From Paulownia fortunei (Eukaryota > Streptophyta > Magnoliopsida > Lamiales > Paulowniaceae): DNA of 64,000 nucleotides. The notes beneath the pieces were generated by a model. It was not told the origin of the DNA and did not search any database. It saw only the letters and a program-made list of their open reading frames with translations. This document shows, one piece after another, positions 1 to 12,336 of this stretch. Within the stretch, counting starts at the first letter, position 1; every line of letters starts with the position of its first letter. Location: assembly GCA_019321725.1 (NCBI GenBank), contig CM033110.1, positions 1,843,229 through 1,907,228 of the forward strand. The letters are read 5' to 3'. Made by a program: the position numbers and the translations under genes.

Positions 1-140
1 TAATTTTCAAAATGTGAAAATATATATTTTTTAAAATATAATAACACTAAAATTTTCTAAACACATATATTTTAAAAAATAATATCACGTAAATACATAT
101 ATAATAAATTTAAAAATTAATAAAAAATTAAATGGGACGG
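1..140. repeat. Dispersed AT-rich repeat, copy 1
   Basis: The stretch ending in 'aataatatcacgtaaatac' and 'atataataaatttaaaa' closely resembles 62390-62520 near the other end of the window. The two share order and spacing of several short blocks, so they are copies of one dispersed element of unknown class. The sequence is followed by a G-rich block (around 131-150) of the 'gggacgggttcggg' kind often seen inside plant repeats. No coding potential is seen. Confidence 0.45.
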
Positions 141-179
141 GTTCGGGATAGGGTGAATATCTCATATTTTTTATGGGTA

Positions 180-365
180 CTTGATTGCAATATGTCCGAC
201 ACTATTTTTTAAAATTGAATCGGATTGGCCGGTTCAATAGAAAATCGGTAGTCGTCCGATCCGTTTGGCTATAAATAACTAAAAATTTGTTAAATCATCT
301 TTAATCGGATAAATTTGATTAAATCGGTAAGAATTAAAAAATCAGTTGATCCTAAATAACTAATT
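180..365. repeat. Dispersed repeat with 'cggttcaa' and 'aatcgg' motifs
   Basis: This block has the motif order 'ccggttcaat', 'ataaataactaaaaattt', 'aaatcatctttaatcggat' and 'gatcctaaata'. The same order recurs at 57930-58080 and, more decayed and partly inverted, at 58980-59130. It belongs to a dispersed plant repeat family whose class I cannot name. Confidence 0.4.
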
Positions 366-1890
366 TTTTTATTTGCAAAAAGAATAGACAATAACTGATA
401 TGGAATAGGTAAGAAATATATATATATATGCATGTACATGTATAGATACATATTGACTGCATATGTACAAACACATATGTGATTACATTATGCATTTAAT
501 GTGTCATTTTCATTCCAAATTTGAGTTACCAAAATAAATACAATTACTGAACGGACAGAAAATTATTATTGGCAAGCAAATTCGTGGAAGTTGTTGTATG
601 TTCATATGGATACATATATATCAAATGTAAATACATACACATCTTTGTATATATATGAACACACACATGTATGGGTTCCAAAATTGTGATTTTTAAGTAA
701 GTGATATTAACATACGTCGATAAGTTGATATGGACATCTAAATATACAAATATACATATATTTAGGTAAAATTATAAAATTGTATTATGTAATTAAGGGG
801 TGTGCTAAAAATAGTTTAGATCAAATTTAAAATTTTAATTTAGTCCTATAACTATTAAAAAAAATTCAAATTGAGTCTAAATTTCACCAAAAATTACGAA
901 TTTTGCTGAAATTGGGCACCTATTAGTCACGCGAGCAGCAAGATTTGGGATTTTTTTATTTTTTAGTAGATTTATCCTATATGGACATAAATTAACTAAC
1001 ACAGATTAAGATAAAAAATGACTTTAAAAAACCTCCAAATGGACTGATGACAAGAAAAAAAATGTACATATCATCAATACAAAAATATAAATATGGCAAA
1101 ATGACATTTTACATATACATTCAATCTTATTCCCAAAAAATTCCACCCCACCACCATCCTCCACCACATCCCACAACCCAGACTTCAGCAATGCATGGAT
1201 GGATGCCCAAAATTGGGGCAAAATTGGTGGTGATGGGGCTGGGTTTATAGGTGGCTATGGAATTTGCGATGCGGACGTTGGTGGCTGGGGGCGGTTTGGT
1301 GGTTGTGGCAGAGAGACAGAGAAGAAGAATAAACTCAAAATGGGTATGAATAATTATTCTATTTATTAAAAAATATTAGATCTTATTTCAATTTTTGGAT
1401 GTATTGAAAAGGGTTCTGTTTTTTTTTTTTTTTTGGCCTTGTTTCAAACTTTATGACAAGAATTAAAGTTATGTTTTGTATTGAGGTGGTAACTTTTTGT
1501 TTGTCGCTTCTAGGTTATAGAAAATTAGCAGATTAAGGGTTCTGTTTTGGTTGTTTTGGCTTTTGGAGTGTGTTGGTGGACCGTGACAATGCGGTGGGTT
1601 GGGGGTGGTGGACGACGATGGTGTGGTGAATGGGGTGGTGGTGGATGGTGGTGGTGCGGTGGTTGGGAGGTTGTGGTTGGAAATAATGGAAGAAGAAGAA
1701 GGCAAGAAAAAAAAAAGACAAAAAAAAAAGAAAATAAATTTTTATTATAAATTTCTATTTTGTTCAATTAATTATATTTTTAAAACAGTTAATATTATAT
1801 TTTTATCCTTTTTTTTAATTTTAATTCGCATATATTCTCAATATAATTAAAGTGAGTTTTTCACTGAAATTAATGATTCATTAGTGAACT
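366..1890. other. Intergenic spacer with a G-rich block
   Basis: No supported gene. About 1140-1330 and 1546-1700 are strongly strand-biased: C-rich then G-rich in the first, 'ggtggtgg'-type G-rich in the second. Open frames here are low-complexity His/Pro or Gly/Val strings and are not credible proteins. The rest is AT-rich. The G-rich part could be a decayed transposon or could form G-quadruplexes, but neither is shown. Confidence 0.4.
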
Positions 1891-2335
1891 AGTCAAACAT
1901 TAATATATAATCGAGTGATATTAATCCATTAAGTGTAAAAAAATATTAATTAGTTAACTAGTTATAATTAATTTATAATTGATTCATATTACTTAAAGTT
2001 GTTCATGTCAAAAATAATTAACTAATTAAAAATTATATTATAATTGAATTATATTAATTATAGTTATTCATCAAGTTTTAAAAATATTTAATTAGTTAAC
2101 TATTTAAATATTAATTTGTAATTAAATTATATTAATTAAAATTATTCATTAAATGTTAAAAATTGTTGAAAGTTAATTAAATAGTTAACTAATTAAAATT
2201 AATTTATAATTGAATTATATTAATTAAAATTATTCATTAAGTGTTAAAACTTAATTAATTAGTTAACTATTTATAAGTTAATTTATAATTGATTTATATT
2301 AATTTAAATTGTTCACTAAGAATCAAAAAATTAAG
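1890..2335. repeat. AT-only tandem array, period about 78 bp
   Basis: The block 'taattagttaacta', 'aatttataattga', 'atattaatt', 'attcattaagtgtt' recurs in fixed order. The 'gttaac' marker (or its variant 'attaac') falls near 1953, 2018, 2095, 2184 and 2262, giving roughly five imperfect copies of 63-89 bp. GC is almost absent. It is a minisatellite-like array in intergenic DNA. Confidence 0.6.
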
Positions 2336-3350
2336 ATATATTAATTAAGAATTAAAAAAAAATATTTCGTATTATTTTTAATTTATTTACTTGGGTCCTT
2401 TTACATTTAATTAGTAAGTGAAATAATATTTTTTTATTTACTAATTAATTTTTAAATTATTAACAAAATAAATGAATACAAAAATTGTTTTTTTATATTT
2501 TCCTCTCACTTGGCAAGCTTAAGTGACTTGTTTAAATCTGAATTAAAGGTAATGGAGGCGATTTTCTTAATTAAAGAATCCTCTCACTTCTTAATTTATG
2601 TAATGTGGTTTTACAATATAATAAAGTAACCTTAGTTTGTAATAAACGCTAACAAAACAAGAAGACAAAAATGTTAAATCCAATGGAAGTAGTGAGTGGA
2701 AAAATCGGAGTTGTCACGTTCATCTCCTCGTACCATACAATTTGACATCATGAATTAATACCAATATCATATTAGAACGCTTGTCGGTGAATTTCATGTA
2801 ATATTAACACCTATATAAGTAGTAATTTAATGTCTATTATTCAATAGAAATGCAAAAAATATTAAAAAATAAAAATTTATACTTCTCTAAAATGGACTGA
2901 TAAAGTTTTAGAGAAGTGATTTATTCAAAAAAATTATTAAAAATAACTACCAAATATATATTTATGTCTTGAATTTATGAATTTTTATATCTAGAATTAA
3001 TGGACTTTCAAATCTAAAATTCTATTTGGAGATGGTTTTCAAACTCTCTCACTTGAGAAAGAGATTTGGGTGGTGTAGAGTCGCCTTGAGGTAGGTGAGA
3101 TATGTGATTTTTTAAACAATTCTATTAGATGCCAAACAAACAGGATTTTCCCAAAAAAAAAAATAATGCCAAACACGATTTTCTAAATGGAGTGGCCAGA
3201 CAATCATAGCCTAAATATATACTTTTTCTTAGCATGTAATTCATACTGCAGTCTTGAAAAGATCATATACAAATTACGAACATTTCCTCTGTGTTTCCTT
3301 CAAAATCAATAAGAAATATTCTTATTACCATTTTTTTTCTCTACAAAAAT
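2336..3350. other. AT-rich spacer with a MITE-like hairpin
   Basis: No gene is seen. At 2881-2917 there is a perfect 12-bp inverted repeat, arms 'acttctctaaaa' and its complement, around a 13-base loop. A related hairpin with 13-bp arms lies at 38188-38218. Around both are similar flanking words ('aataactaccaaat', 'ccaaac'). This suggests two members of a short non-autonomous DNA transposon family covering about 2820-3185 here. Confidence 0.4.
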
Positions 3351-3354
3351 ATTA

Positions 3355-3495
3355 AGGCAATGTTTAGTTTTGTTTTCCCAAAATAAAACCAAGTTTAATA
3401 TCATTTTTCCTTCAAAACAATTTTCGCCAAAATATTTTGAAATATCACAATTATTGCGCTTCAAAATATTTTCAAAATAAATCCAAGCATACTAC
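3355..3495. mobile_element. Possible MITE remnant
   Basis: The left end ('aatgtttagttttg') is approximately the inverted complement of the right end ('aataaatccaagcat'). The interior is AT-rich with alternating 'aaaatattt' words. The layout resembles the clearer element at 50736-50947. Target site duplications are not visible, so this is tentative. Confidence 0.3.
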
Positions 3496-3574
3496 ACATT
3501 CCCCAATATATTTTTCAAAAATTATTTTCTTAAAATATTTTTCCAAAATATAGTTTGTAAATTTCATAGGATCA

Positions 3575-4085
3575 TGATTATTGTATCTTATATTTTGTTG
3601 ATTAGTTTTCAAATATTGGGCTCAAATTATTGGACCAAGCTGTGCTCAGAAGCTATAGGTCAAGTCCAACAAGATGATCATGAATGAGCTAAAGCCCATA
3701 GTTGAAATCAGAATTAGGTTGGGCCGCCTTTAGCAGTTCATCATAAATCATTACGATGAAGGCCCAGTTAATGTCTCATATTAGGAGGCCTAGATATTTT
3801 TTAGGGTTGACCTCACATGATTATAGGAATGCCTAACATGATAATTTGGAATCCTGTCTAGAGAAGCTCATATCTCTTCTATAAATAAGTCTTCCAATGA
3901 AGGTTAAGGTACGTAATCAATATTTCATTCTTCTAAGAATTTCTACCGAGTTAAGCATTAGAGGATTTTTGATAAGCCAAAAAACTCAACACCCTAAATT
4001 TAGTTTCACATGAATTTTATAAGATATTTGTGCCATTCACAAAGAATGATTAATTGTTTGGTGTTGTGAATTTGGCATCAGTATC
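3575..4085 (+). mobile_element. LTR-like remnant (solo LTR?)
   Basis: The GC content rises. A TATA-like 'tataaataag' (about 3880) is followed some 60 bases on by 'gagttaagcattagagga', the arrangement seen near the transcript start of many plant LTR retrotransposons. The segment ends in 'gtgttgtga' followed by 'atttggcatcagtatc', which looks like a decayed primer-binding-site junction. No internal protein-coding region follows. I infer an old solo or truncated LTR; borders are approximate. Confidence 0.35.
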
Positions 4086-4904
4086 AAAAAGTTATTTAAG
4101 ATTTTAAGATACTAACAAATATCCAGTGACATATCAAATATTATTTTCTATCCAATTGTAAATGAAAAAATTTGTTAAAAATGGTATCGATAAGTGAATA
4201 TCCATCTTTTAAAACTAATTGGAGGAGGATACTTTTTTTTTTAACAACGATATTCATGTATTGGTGGTTTGTTTTTAAAAAAATGAATTAATTGTACTTA
4301 TCTTTCCTCTAAAATAGTTAGATTACTATTTTTTTTCTCTATCTTTCATAATTACTAACACATCTCCTCAAAGTTTGCCTCTTTAAAAAATCCAACTTAA
4401 AGTCATAAATTTATCATTTTTCCTTTGAATTAATTTTTTTAAAAAAATAGTTAAATTATCTATTTATTAAATGACCATCCTGTCCCTGAGTGACTTGGTA
4501 ATGCTTATATATTTGGAAAGAGATATCTTTGTAATGTTTATATTGTTATATCGTCTTCGTAATATATCCATAATAAAATTTTATTTTTCCAAAATTTGTA
4601 AATATTTAAATTTAGCCCCATAATTATGTAAAAAGTGTTTGAATTTTGAAATTGAACTCTAGAGCAGACTCAATCACAGTTTTTGTTATTTTGTCATAAT
4701 TTAAAAAATACCTACTCAACTCTATGAAATCCTGAATAATACTTTCCCTCTTCTCCTTCCTCCTAGCCATCCCCTCATCTTCCCTCGTACCTTCCTCGTC
4801 TCTCTTCCCCTTTTCATGTTCTCCCTCTCTCTCGCTCCCTCCTCTTTCTTCCTCCCCTCGTTATCCCCTCTAACCATTTTCATTACCTCATCCAACCACT
4901 ATTG
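4086..4904. other. AT-rich spacer with pyrimidine-rich tract
   Basis: No gene is seen. Positions 4740-4870 are strongly pyrimidine-rich ('ccctcttctccttcctcc'). Around 4295-4345 is a block that reads, on the opposite strand, like 'gaattgataatttagctattttag' at 14436-14465 and 60337-60365. These three are probably pieces of one dispersed element. Confidence 0.3.
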
Positions 4905-7740
4905 AATGGAGAATGGTATTACTAGTTATATTTATTTTGGCATAACTATGGTGGCTATGTCTCATTTGACAATAATTTGAGGGTGGTGAGTCAAAAAAGT
5001 TTCCACTTCAAATGCATGTAAGAAATTAGTATGTACAACAACCTGTACCTACACGTGTATGTGTGTGTATTTTCAACATTAGAAACTTGTTCCTTTTTAT
5101 AGCATCATTGAATGAGGTCTTGCTTCAACATACAATTTGCATATAGTTATTAGCCATCATAAGCCTCAATTTATGAGGGAGACAGTCACAACTACTAAGC
5201 AACATTTTCTAGGCTATTATGATGTGGGCAACTTTAAGAAAAGGACCTTTTTCTACCTAATGATGAAGCCTAATCAACTCACTCTAGCCAAAGGCAATGG
5301 TAAGATAAAGTAGCATTTGGTCGCGCTTTGACACCAGCATGGTTGCTTCTATAATTAGTCTATATTCTTTGGTGTAATTTGATGTTTCATCTTATATTAT
5401 ACATTAAAAATATATACCAAGAGTATAAAATACACATGACATCTTATATCTCATACACACTTGGAGTGAATATGTGATATGAAAATAAGATATAATGTAT
5501 ATTTGAAATAGAGGATTAAAAGTGTCCTATAACTTAAGAACAATCATAAAAATAGTAGTATGGTACTACTACACATGTTTGGATATAAATGGATGCAACT
5601 AAAAAGTGACAGACAAATGTCATGACAATTGCAATATTTAAAATTTTTCAAGGAACAAGAATTATTCTAACATAGTGTCCAAAATAGAAAGTAGGTCTGA
5701 TAATTTGGATACGGAACATCACTTATGTGGTATCTCCTCGGTTGACAAGTATTGATTGCTCCAAAAGTTGGTTAAGTAGTGGGGTTCTGACTGCATCACC
5801 AATAAATAGTAAGGGGTATCGAGATTTTCTTAGCGATAATCTTCCAACAATCAAGTCAAAACTAGAGTTCGGGAATAACAATAAGATGTAAAATAGCAAA
5901 TGAATTCATCGTACTTGAAAATGAATGAGTAGGTGTATTTATGGGTACGTGCATTGATAGGCCTTGGTCTTGAGCCTATTTATTCAAATGGACTTGGGTA
6001 ATTATATACTATTAGGCTTAGCCAATTATTGGGTCTAGATTACTTTATCGCATCATCTTATCTAATGATCCAAAGTAATTGTTATTGATGACATGGAGGT
6101 CCAAGCAAGAGAAATTAAATTACTAAGTTATTAGTCTTATATGCTACACCTAGTGTAAATATATCGGGTGCAACATCCACCATTTAAGTGTCTCATTTTT
6201 AATAAAATGGGATACTTATTAATCTCCCGAGCACTCAATGTATGATACATCGACTGCGACATGTATTGAATCCTAATTTATGAGGATTATATATGAAATT
6301 TGGATCATACCAACTATACAACAAACCATAAATAATTATACTATTTAGAGAATTTAAATTAATATAATGTTTAGACCATGTAATAATGTCTATATCCACA
6401 CTTATTTCTCATCCTTTTTTTTGGATATTTGTATTAATAAAATGTCACATGCATTAATTTTTTTAAAAGGTATCATCTATCTCTTGATGCCACACAACTT
6501 ATTATCAAGCACTATTTATAAGGGATAATAATGTAAAATATTCAACACTTTCATTTTTTTCAACTTTCAAAGTAAATTTTGTACCAAATCAAAATATAGC
6601 AACAAAAATGAGACAACCTTCCTAGTTTAGGATTTTAAATAAATTTGAATTTCGACAAATTTACAAAGGGTTGAGCATTGGACAAATCAATAGAACTTTT
6701 AATCATGAATGTAAAAATTTATCCAACCATTCTTTACTTGCATCTTTATTTTTATATCTTTTTAAATTAGAAGATTTGTATTCTTATTTTTTAGGCCGTC
6801 TAAGTAATGATTTATATTCTTACTTTTATTTCAACTATATTTTGATTTCAGTTCCTTAATTGGTTCTTTTGATCTCAAATGGACCAAGTAGCCATGTAAG
6901 GTGGAATTTACCCTCCACCCCTCTTTTTTCTCATATTTTTAATTATTGATATTTATGTCTCTACTTATAGTATGTTGTTTTAATCGACCTATCACATGAT
7001 TGGAGCACCATAATATTTTTTTTCATTTCTTTCAATTGTCATATTTATATTGTATCGATCTATCTTCCTAGATTATCTTGTCAATTTTGTTGGTAAATTT
7101 AAGTAAAATCTAAACCCAATTCAAAAAAATAAAAAAAATAAAAAAAATAATGCCTTCTTTATATTTCTTTATCACTTGACTCACAAGTGGATAATTAAAC
7201 TTCCCAACATGAGTAATTACAAAAACCTGAAATATTGTAATCTATCAAGTACCCATCCAAAATATGGAATACTTAGTCAATCTTTTTTTATAATAAAGAG
7301 AATTAAAAAAAGGTACAAAAATAAAATAGAAAAATTAAAATATTAATAAAAAAGTCGGTGTATAAACAATAGCACCATTGAATACTTTGGACTAGATTAA
7401 CTACATAATATATAAACTTTTTCAAACAAAAGTAATCAATAAACACTAAGCATCAAATAAAATTGGAACAACTTAGAAGGAATGAAGCTTAACCTCCACA
7501 TTTTACATTATTAATCCTTATAAAATTATTCTTACTCAAAAAAATCATTAAAAATCATTACAAATTTCGTATTGTTATATTTATTTGGTTTAATATTCTA
7601 AGAGACAATTTTGTTTATAAAAATTAAAAAACTGACTACTTGTAATTTCTGAAAACAACCTAAAAAGTTATCTCTTTTACTGTAGCCAAAAAAAAAAAGA
7701 AAAAGAAAAATGTGTAACTTTTTTTTCATTAACGGCTAAC
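4905..7740. other. Upstream flank of copy A, no gene seen
   Basis: This 2.8-kb AT-rich segment is shared with copy B (14508-17180) and its inner part with inverted copy C (27650-28280 on the other strand). No long open frame or recognisable protein is present. One 62-codon frame (6671-6859) has no homologous open frame in copy B and is taken as chance. Because flank and downstream gene are duplicated together, the duplication was segmental rather than retroposition of an mRNA. Confidence 0.6.
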
Positions 7741-7781
7741 TAGAGATGAAATTCAAATAGCCCCTAACCGCCTCAATACCC

Positions 7782-7789
7782 TATAAATA
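7782..7789 (+). promoter_or_regulatory. TATA box of the copy A gene
   Basis: 'ctataaatag' lies in a block ('attcaaatag', 'aaccgcctcaata', then 'cacccagcccca') kept at the same spacing in copies A, B and (inverted) C. The block is better preserved than the DNA on either side. A transcript would start about 30 bases on, near 7815, in a pyrimidine-rich leader. Confidence 0.6.
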
Positions 7790-7947
7790 GACGCACCCAG
7801 CCCCAGTTCATCATTTGTTTTTTTCTCCTTCTACTCTATACTCTTATGTTCTTTTTTTCTTTGTAGTGTTTTTTTTTTTTTTCTTCTGAGTCGATCCTGC
7901 GATTAAGCATCTATGATGCAATTTAAATTAAGTGATATTTATATTGA

Positions 7948-8205
7948 TTTCTGTGAGTTCTTCCTTTTTGATTGTGTTCTTAATATTTTTTGGTAAATTT
8001 GATTCGAATGATGCTGTAATGGAGATTTTGAAGTGAGATTATTTTGGTGGGTTTTTGTTCTTGCGGTTTTGACATGTTTCTGTGAATTCTTCCTTTTTCT
8101 TTTGTGATTCTTGAATTCTTTTGGTAAATTTGATTCGATTGATGTTCTAACGGAGATGCTGAAGTGAATTTTGAATTGGGTTTTTGCTCTTGTGGTTTTG
8201 ACATT
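7948..8205 (+). repeat. Internal ~129-bp tandem duplication, shared by copies A and B
   Basis: The block starting 'tttctgtgagttcttcc' (7948) recurs as 'tttctgtgaattcttcc' (8077) and runs through 'ggtaaatttgattcga' and 'tgcggttttgaca' in both halves. Copy B has the same doubled arrangement (17397 and about 17525). Inverted copy C has one unit only (around 27300-27440). The doubling therefore marks A and B as sister copies. Confidence 0.7.
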
Positions 8206-10869
8206 CATGTTTTCTTTTCTTGATATTGGTTCTGATCTTGATGGGTAAGATGATAACTCATTTTGGTGAAGAGAACTTCATTTTTCTTTTTTATTCAGTG
8301 ATTTTCTTGTTCTTTATTTTCTGTGTGATAACAGATATTGTTGGTTTTTTTGTTTCTGGGCACTGGAATTCATGGTTTTATTCTGTTTTGCTCCTCGGTT
8401 CCAGCTTCCATTTTCTTTTGTTGGTTTTAATTGATTTTTGATCTGAAATTGATTTTCTGCTTTTGATTAGTTTTCTTGGCGTTTGATCTGAATTGACTCA
8501 ATGATATAGTGAATTTTGAATGTTGAATTATTATTTTGTTGTGGTTCCAATCTCTATGCATCACTTCAATTAGATTATGATCTTGACTCTTTCTACCAAA
8601 TTGAGTATTGATCTTATTTGTCTAATTAAGTACTTATTTATGTTGATTATATGTGTAACTCGGAGTGTTGGTATTTTGATATTACTGATGGGCAAAGCAA
8701 AATCTGATTTTTGTTCTTGCGGTTTGTTGGGAATCGTGTTTTCTTTTTTTTTTTATTTGCCTGTACTTTAGTCTTTTGGGCTTTCTCTATTCAGTGGATT
8801 ATTAGGTAGAGAATGGGTTTAAGTTTTCATTTGTATTGCTTTTCCAATGTCTAACTCTTGCTCTCCTCCTTTCATTATTGTGCATTGATCTATTACACTT
8901 GGTTATTGTTGTGTTTGGCTCCTTGAAATAGCTTTTGAGGTTTGTAATTGCAGAAGATTTTTACTCTTCCTGTGGCAAAGCATTCGTGTTGCTAGCTATG
9001 GTGTTTGGTGGTTTCATTAATATTGCATTGTTGTATTCAATGCGGGGTATACTTTTTCCTCTTCTATAGTTATAGTGAGTCGATTAATGTTGTTCTTGGA
9101 GACTTTTCCATCACTCCTGCTTTTGCAATTATTTTCCTTTTTCGTATCTTATTGCATTCAGGTTTGTGATGACAATCTTTATACTAGGATGCATTGGCAG
9201 TACACTATTTTTGGTGGTGTATGTGTCAGCTTGAGTGTTCTTACTTTCTGATGAACTTTCGAATTTCAGCAACTTGATTTGCATCAGTATCTTGTATGAT
9301 TCAATTGATCCTGTTTTTAATATCAGGATTGATAGGATTGATTGTTGTTCTGTACTGTATGATGTTTTGCTGTTTGGTTAGTTCTAAGCTCTGAGTAGCT
9401 TAAGTAGGTTATGTTGGATCATAATTCACTCAGAGCTTGGAACTACACAACAGGATCATCGTTCCAAGCTCTGTTTGGTTAGTTCAAATCAATAATTCAC
9501 TGTCACTCTCAGTGATTTTCCTGTTATAGTTATTTATTTAACTGCTACATTGTTGTCTTCTGTCTTTTAGTTGTGTGACTACACAATCCTTTCTTTAGCA
9601 TGTACGTTCAGCTCCACTATAGTAATGGGGACTACTTAGATGCTGTTTTTCTAGGGCCTATAAGCTGGTTGTATCCAGCAACAAGAAGACAATTTCTGGT
9701 TGCCGTAATAGCCTTTCAATAATCCACATTAATATTTCGTTAATATATTTGATGAGCTTAGCTTGTAGAAGATGCTGCAAGGAGTGCTTTAGAGAAGGTC
9801 TGGCTTCAGGACAAACTCCCTAAAGTAGGTAAGGATTGAGAAACGAGTATATCAGTTTCTTGCAAAGAGAATATTGTGTTGACTATGACTAGTAATATTG
9901 CTTCAGCATCTTGCTTGGATGTTGTCTGATCTTTTCAATAAGTCAGATATGTGTATTGTTTTAGAAGTTGTTGAAAAAGGCAGCCTCATCTTGCATCTCC
10001 CGGAAGACTAAGTGAACGATTTGCTTCCATTTGGTGAAGGCGTAAGATTGCTTTGTTGTCCGCATTTCTAGGTATGCTTTTCTTGTCAAATTTTGAGGGT
10101 GTTTGCAAATTTACAATCCATAATGTCTTTTGTCTATATATTCTCCCACAATTTGATGAAATGATGCTGAAATTTTTATAAGATTGATAAGATATTGGGA
10201 AGTGAGAACTACAATATCTTGACAATGTTTTTTGTTCCATATATGTTTAACATTCTCGGCTAGATTTTTATTTAATGGAGTTGTGTGGTTTGCAGTTTTT
10301 TTTTTTTTTTACTACTTCTGGAGCATCTTCTCAGCATTCAGTATGCTGGAAATTTATAATTCATCAGAAACTATTTATTTTGTTGGGACTCCTATGCCTT
10401 GTACTTACGCAGTTGTGCACCTTGGTTGTCCTGGGTGTTCTAGGAGTTATTGTTATTGATCTCTTCCTTTGTATGTAATCTTAATTGCTGCCATGACTAT
10501 TTATTGAAGTATTTTCTTCCTATCTTTGATAAAGGAGAACTTGCATCTCTCTATGACCCTATGCTCATGAGTTGCAGAGCTCTTAGGTCAGAAACAAATA
10601 ACACTGGGAGTTTAGGTTGCCAATTTCCTCAGCAGCTGGCTTCAACAAGGGAAAAGAAGTAAGTACCAAAATATCTTTTTTGAAAATATGATTCATTCCA
10701 TTACTTATTCTTCGATTATTATGTATCTATTTGTCTAAGATTTATTTGAAGTTTGATTTAATTATTGTGAATTTTCATTGATTATTTTAAACTTGTTTGA
10801 CTAGGTTTTATGTTTCGACTATTTCTTAAATTACATTATATTTGTTTTTGTAACTTGGTTTCAGATATT

Positions 10870-11780
10870 CTTTTATGGTAATTTATTATTTTGGGTATGG
10901 TTATGACGTATGGGTTTGTCTTTTGTTATTGAAAATTTATTCTCTTAAACTATGTTTTGAGTTTTGTTGTGAATTTATTTTCATAGATTGATTTTTGAAT
11001 TTTTCAAAATTTTATTTTATAATTATTTTGCTACAATTGGTTTTGAAATTTGTATTATTTAGGTTTGAATTTTTGAATTTTTCTTTTAATATACTTGATT
11101 TATCTTCTTGAGCTTGGTTTTGAATTTTCCTTTGATTAGTTTGAATTTATTTTCCTGAGTTTGGTTTTAATTTTTTCTAATTATTTTTCTAATTGTTTTT
11201 TGGAAAATTTCTTTGACTATTCTAATTTATTTTTCTAGTTTTGGTTTTGAATTTTTCTTTGATTATTTTAATTTTTTAGTTTGATTATGATTTTTTCATA
11301 CTTCACCATTTATATTTGTATTATGAAAGTTTAAAATGCAACACGGAAAATTCAAAAACAATATGTCAAATTTCATTAAGTTTCATTAAGTATTTTTTTT
11401 TTTGGATTTTTGTTATGAATTTTTCATTTGTTATTGAAGATTTATTCTTTAAATTTTATTTTTAGTTTTATTATGAATTTATTTTTCCTAGACTGGTTTT
11501 CAAAATTTGCATTTATTATTATTGTATAGTTATTTTCCTACAGTGGTTTTCAATTTTTGGTTATCATATTTTATTTTTAATTTTTACTATGATAAATTTA
11601 TCTTCTTTGTTTTGGTTTTAAATTTCCTTTAATTATTTTAATTCATTTTTTTTGAGTCTGGTTTTTGATATTTTTTTATTATTCTCAAGTTAATTTTCTA
11701 ATACGATTTTTTTTTGGAATTTTTCTTTGAATATTATGGATTATTTTTTAGAGTTTGTATTTGAATTTTCATACCCACTT
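10870..11780 (+). repeat. T-rich degenerate minisatellite, copy A
   Basis: About 0.9 kb built from imperfect ~50-65 bp repeats of the type 'gagtttggttttgaatttt', 'ctttgattattttaattt', 'tttatttttcta'. The strand is extremely poor in C and rich in T with scattered G. The same array follows the gene in B (20180-21180), C (inverted, 22990-23620) and D (30960-32480). No coding potential. Confidence 0.6.
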
Positions 11781-12336
11781 CATTGTATGGAGGGAGCCAA
11801 TTTTTATTTTTTATTTTATTGTTTTCCAAACACTGAATTTGGAGTAGATATGGGGACTTTATTTCCAAAAATATTGTTTGGAGGTCTGTACTGAAAAAAG
11901 ACTTTGGTGTGAGGCTTGCTCAAGGTCTTGTAACCATCATCTAAATTCTCACCCATTAGCCATCATATCCTTAAGGGTAGCAATAAGGTCCTCTTATTTA
12001 GGGTGCTTATAATTGGATTAACTAGTGGAATCGAATCGAAACTGAAATTTCAATTTGCACCGAAATCAAATCAAAAATTTCAATTTAGTTTTTGGTTTTT
12101 TATTTTCATAATTTTTTATTTTCGGTTCGGTTTCTATTTTTTATTTTAGTTAACCGAATTGAACCAAAAATTGAATTACTATTTTTATATATTCATATAT
12201 ATATACTATTTTTATACTTGTTATTATTTTTTTATATATATATTTTTCTCACCCAAACTAAAAATAAAAAATAAAAAATATATTTCTAATTATGTTATAT
12301 AATTTTTTATCAATTTTTTTATTTTTATAAAAAAAG

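Larger units (their letters stand above)
7782..10670 (+). pseudogene. Broken multi-exon gene of unknown product, copy A
   Basis: I do not recognise the product. Comparing copies reveals exon-like blocks with canonical splice sites. One ends at 8244 (gatgg|gtaaga) and encodes a hydrophobic stretch with 'FMFSF'. Others begin at 8954 and 9162, each after an AG. A 60-base exon at 9769-9828 reads 'AARSALEKVWLQDKLPK', and the next, from 9965, reads 'EVVEKGSLILHLPED'. A further block lies at about 10576-10660. The 60-base exon joins the next in phase (g|aa). In copy A the latter is cut by TAA at 10009-10011 where B and D have CAA. Early exons also carry in-frame stops. The hydrophobic pieces suggest the ancestor was partly a membrane or secreted protein, which is only inference. 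Confidence 0.5.

Noticed and set aside
1469..1767. Pro/His/Thr-rich minus-strand and Gly/Val-rich plus-strand frames
   Set aside because: Produced by low-complexity 'ggtggt' DNA; no start context, no family and no splice structure.
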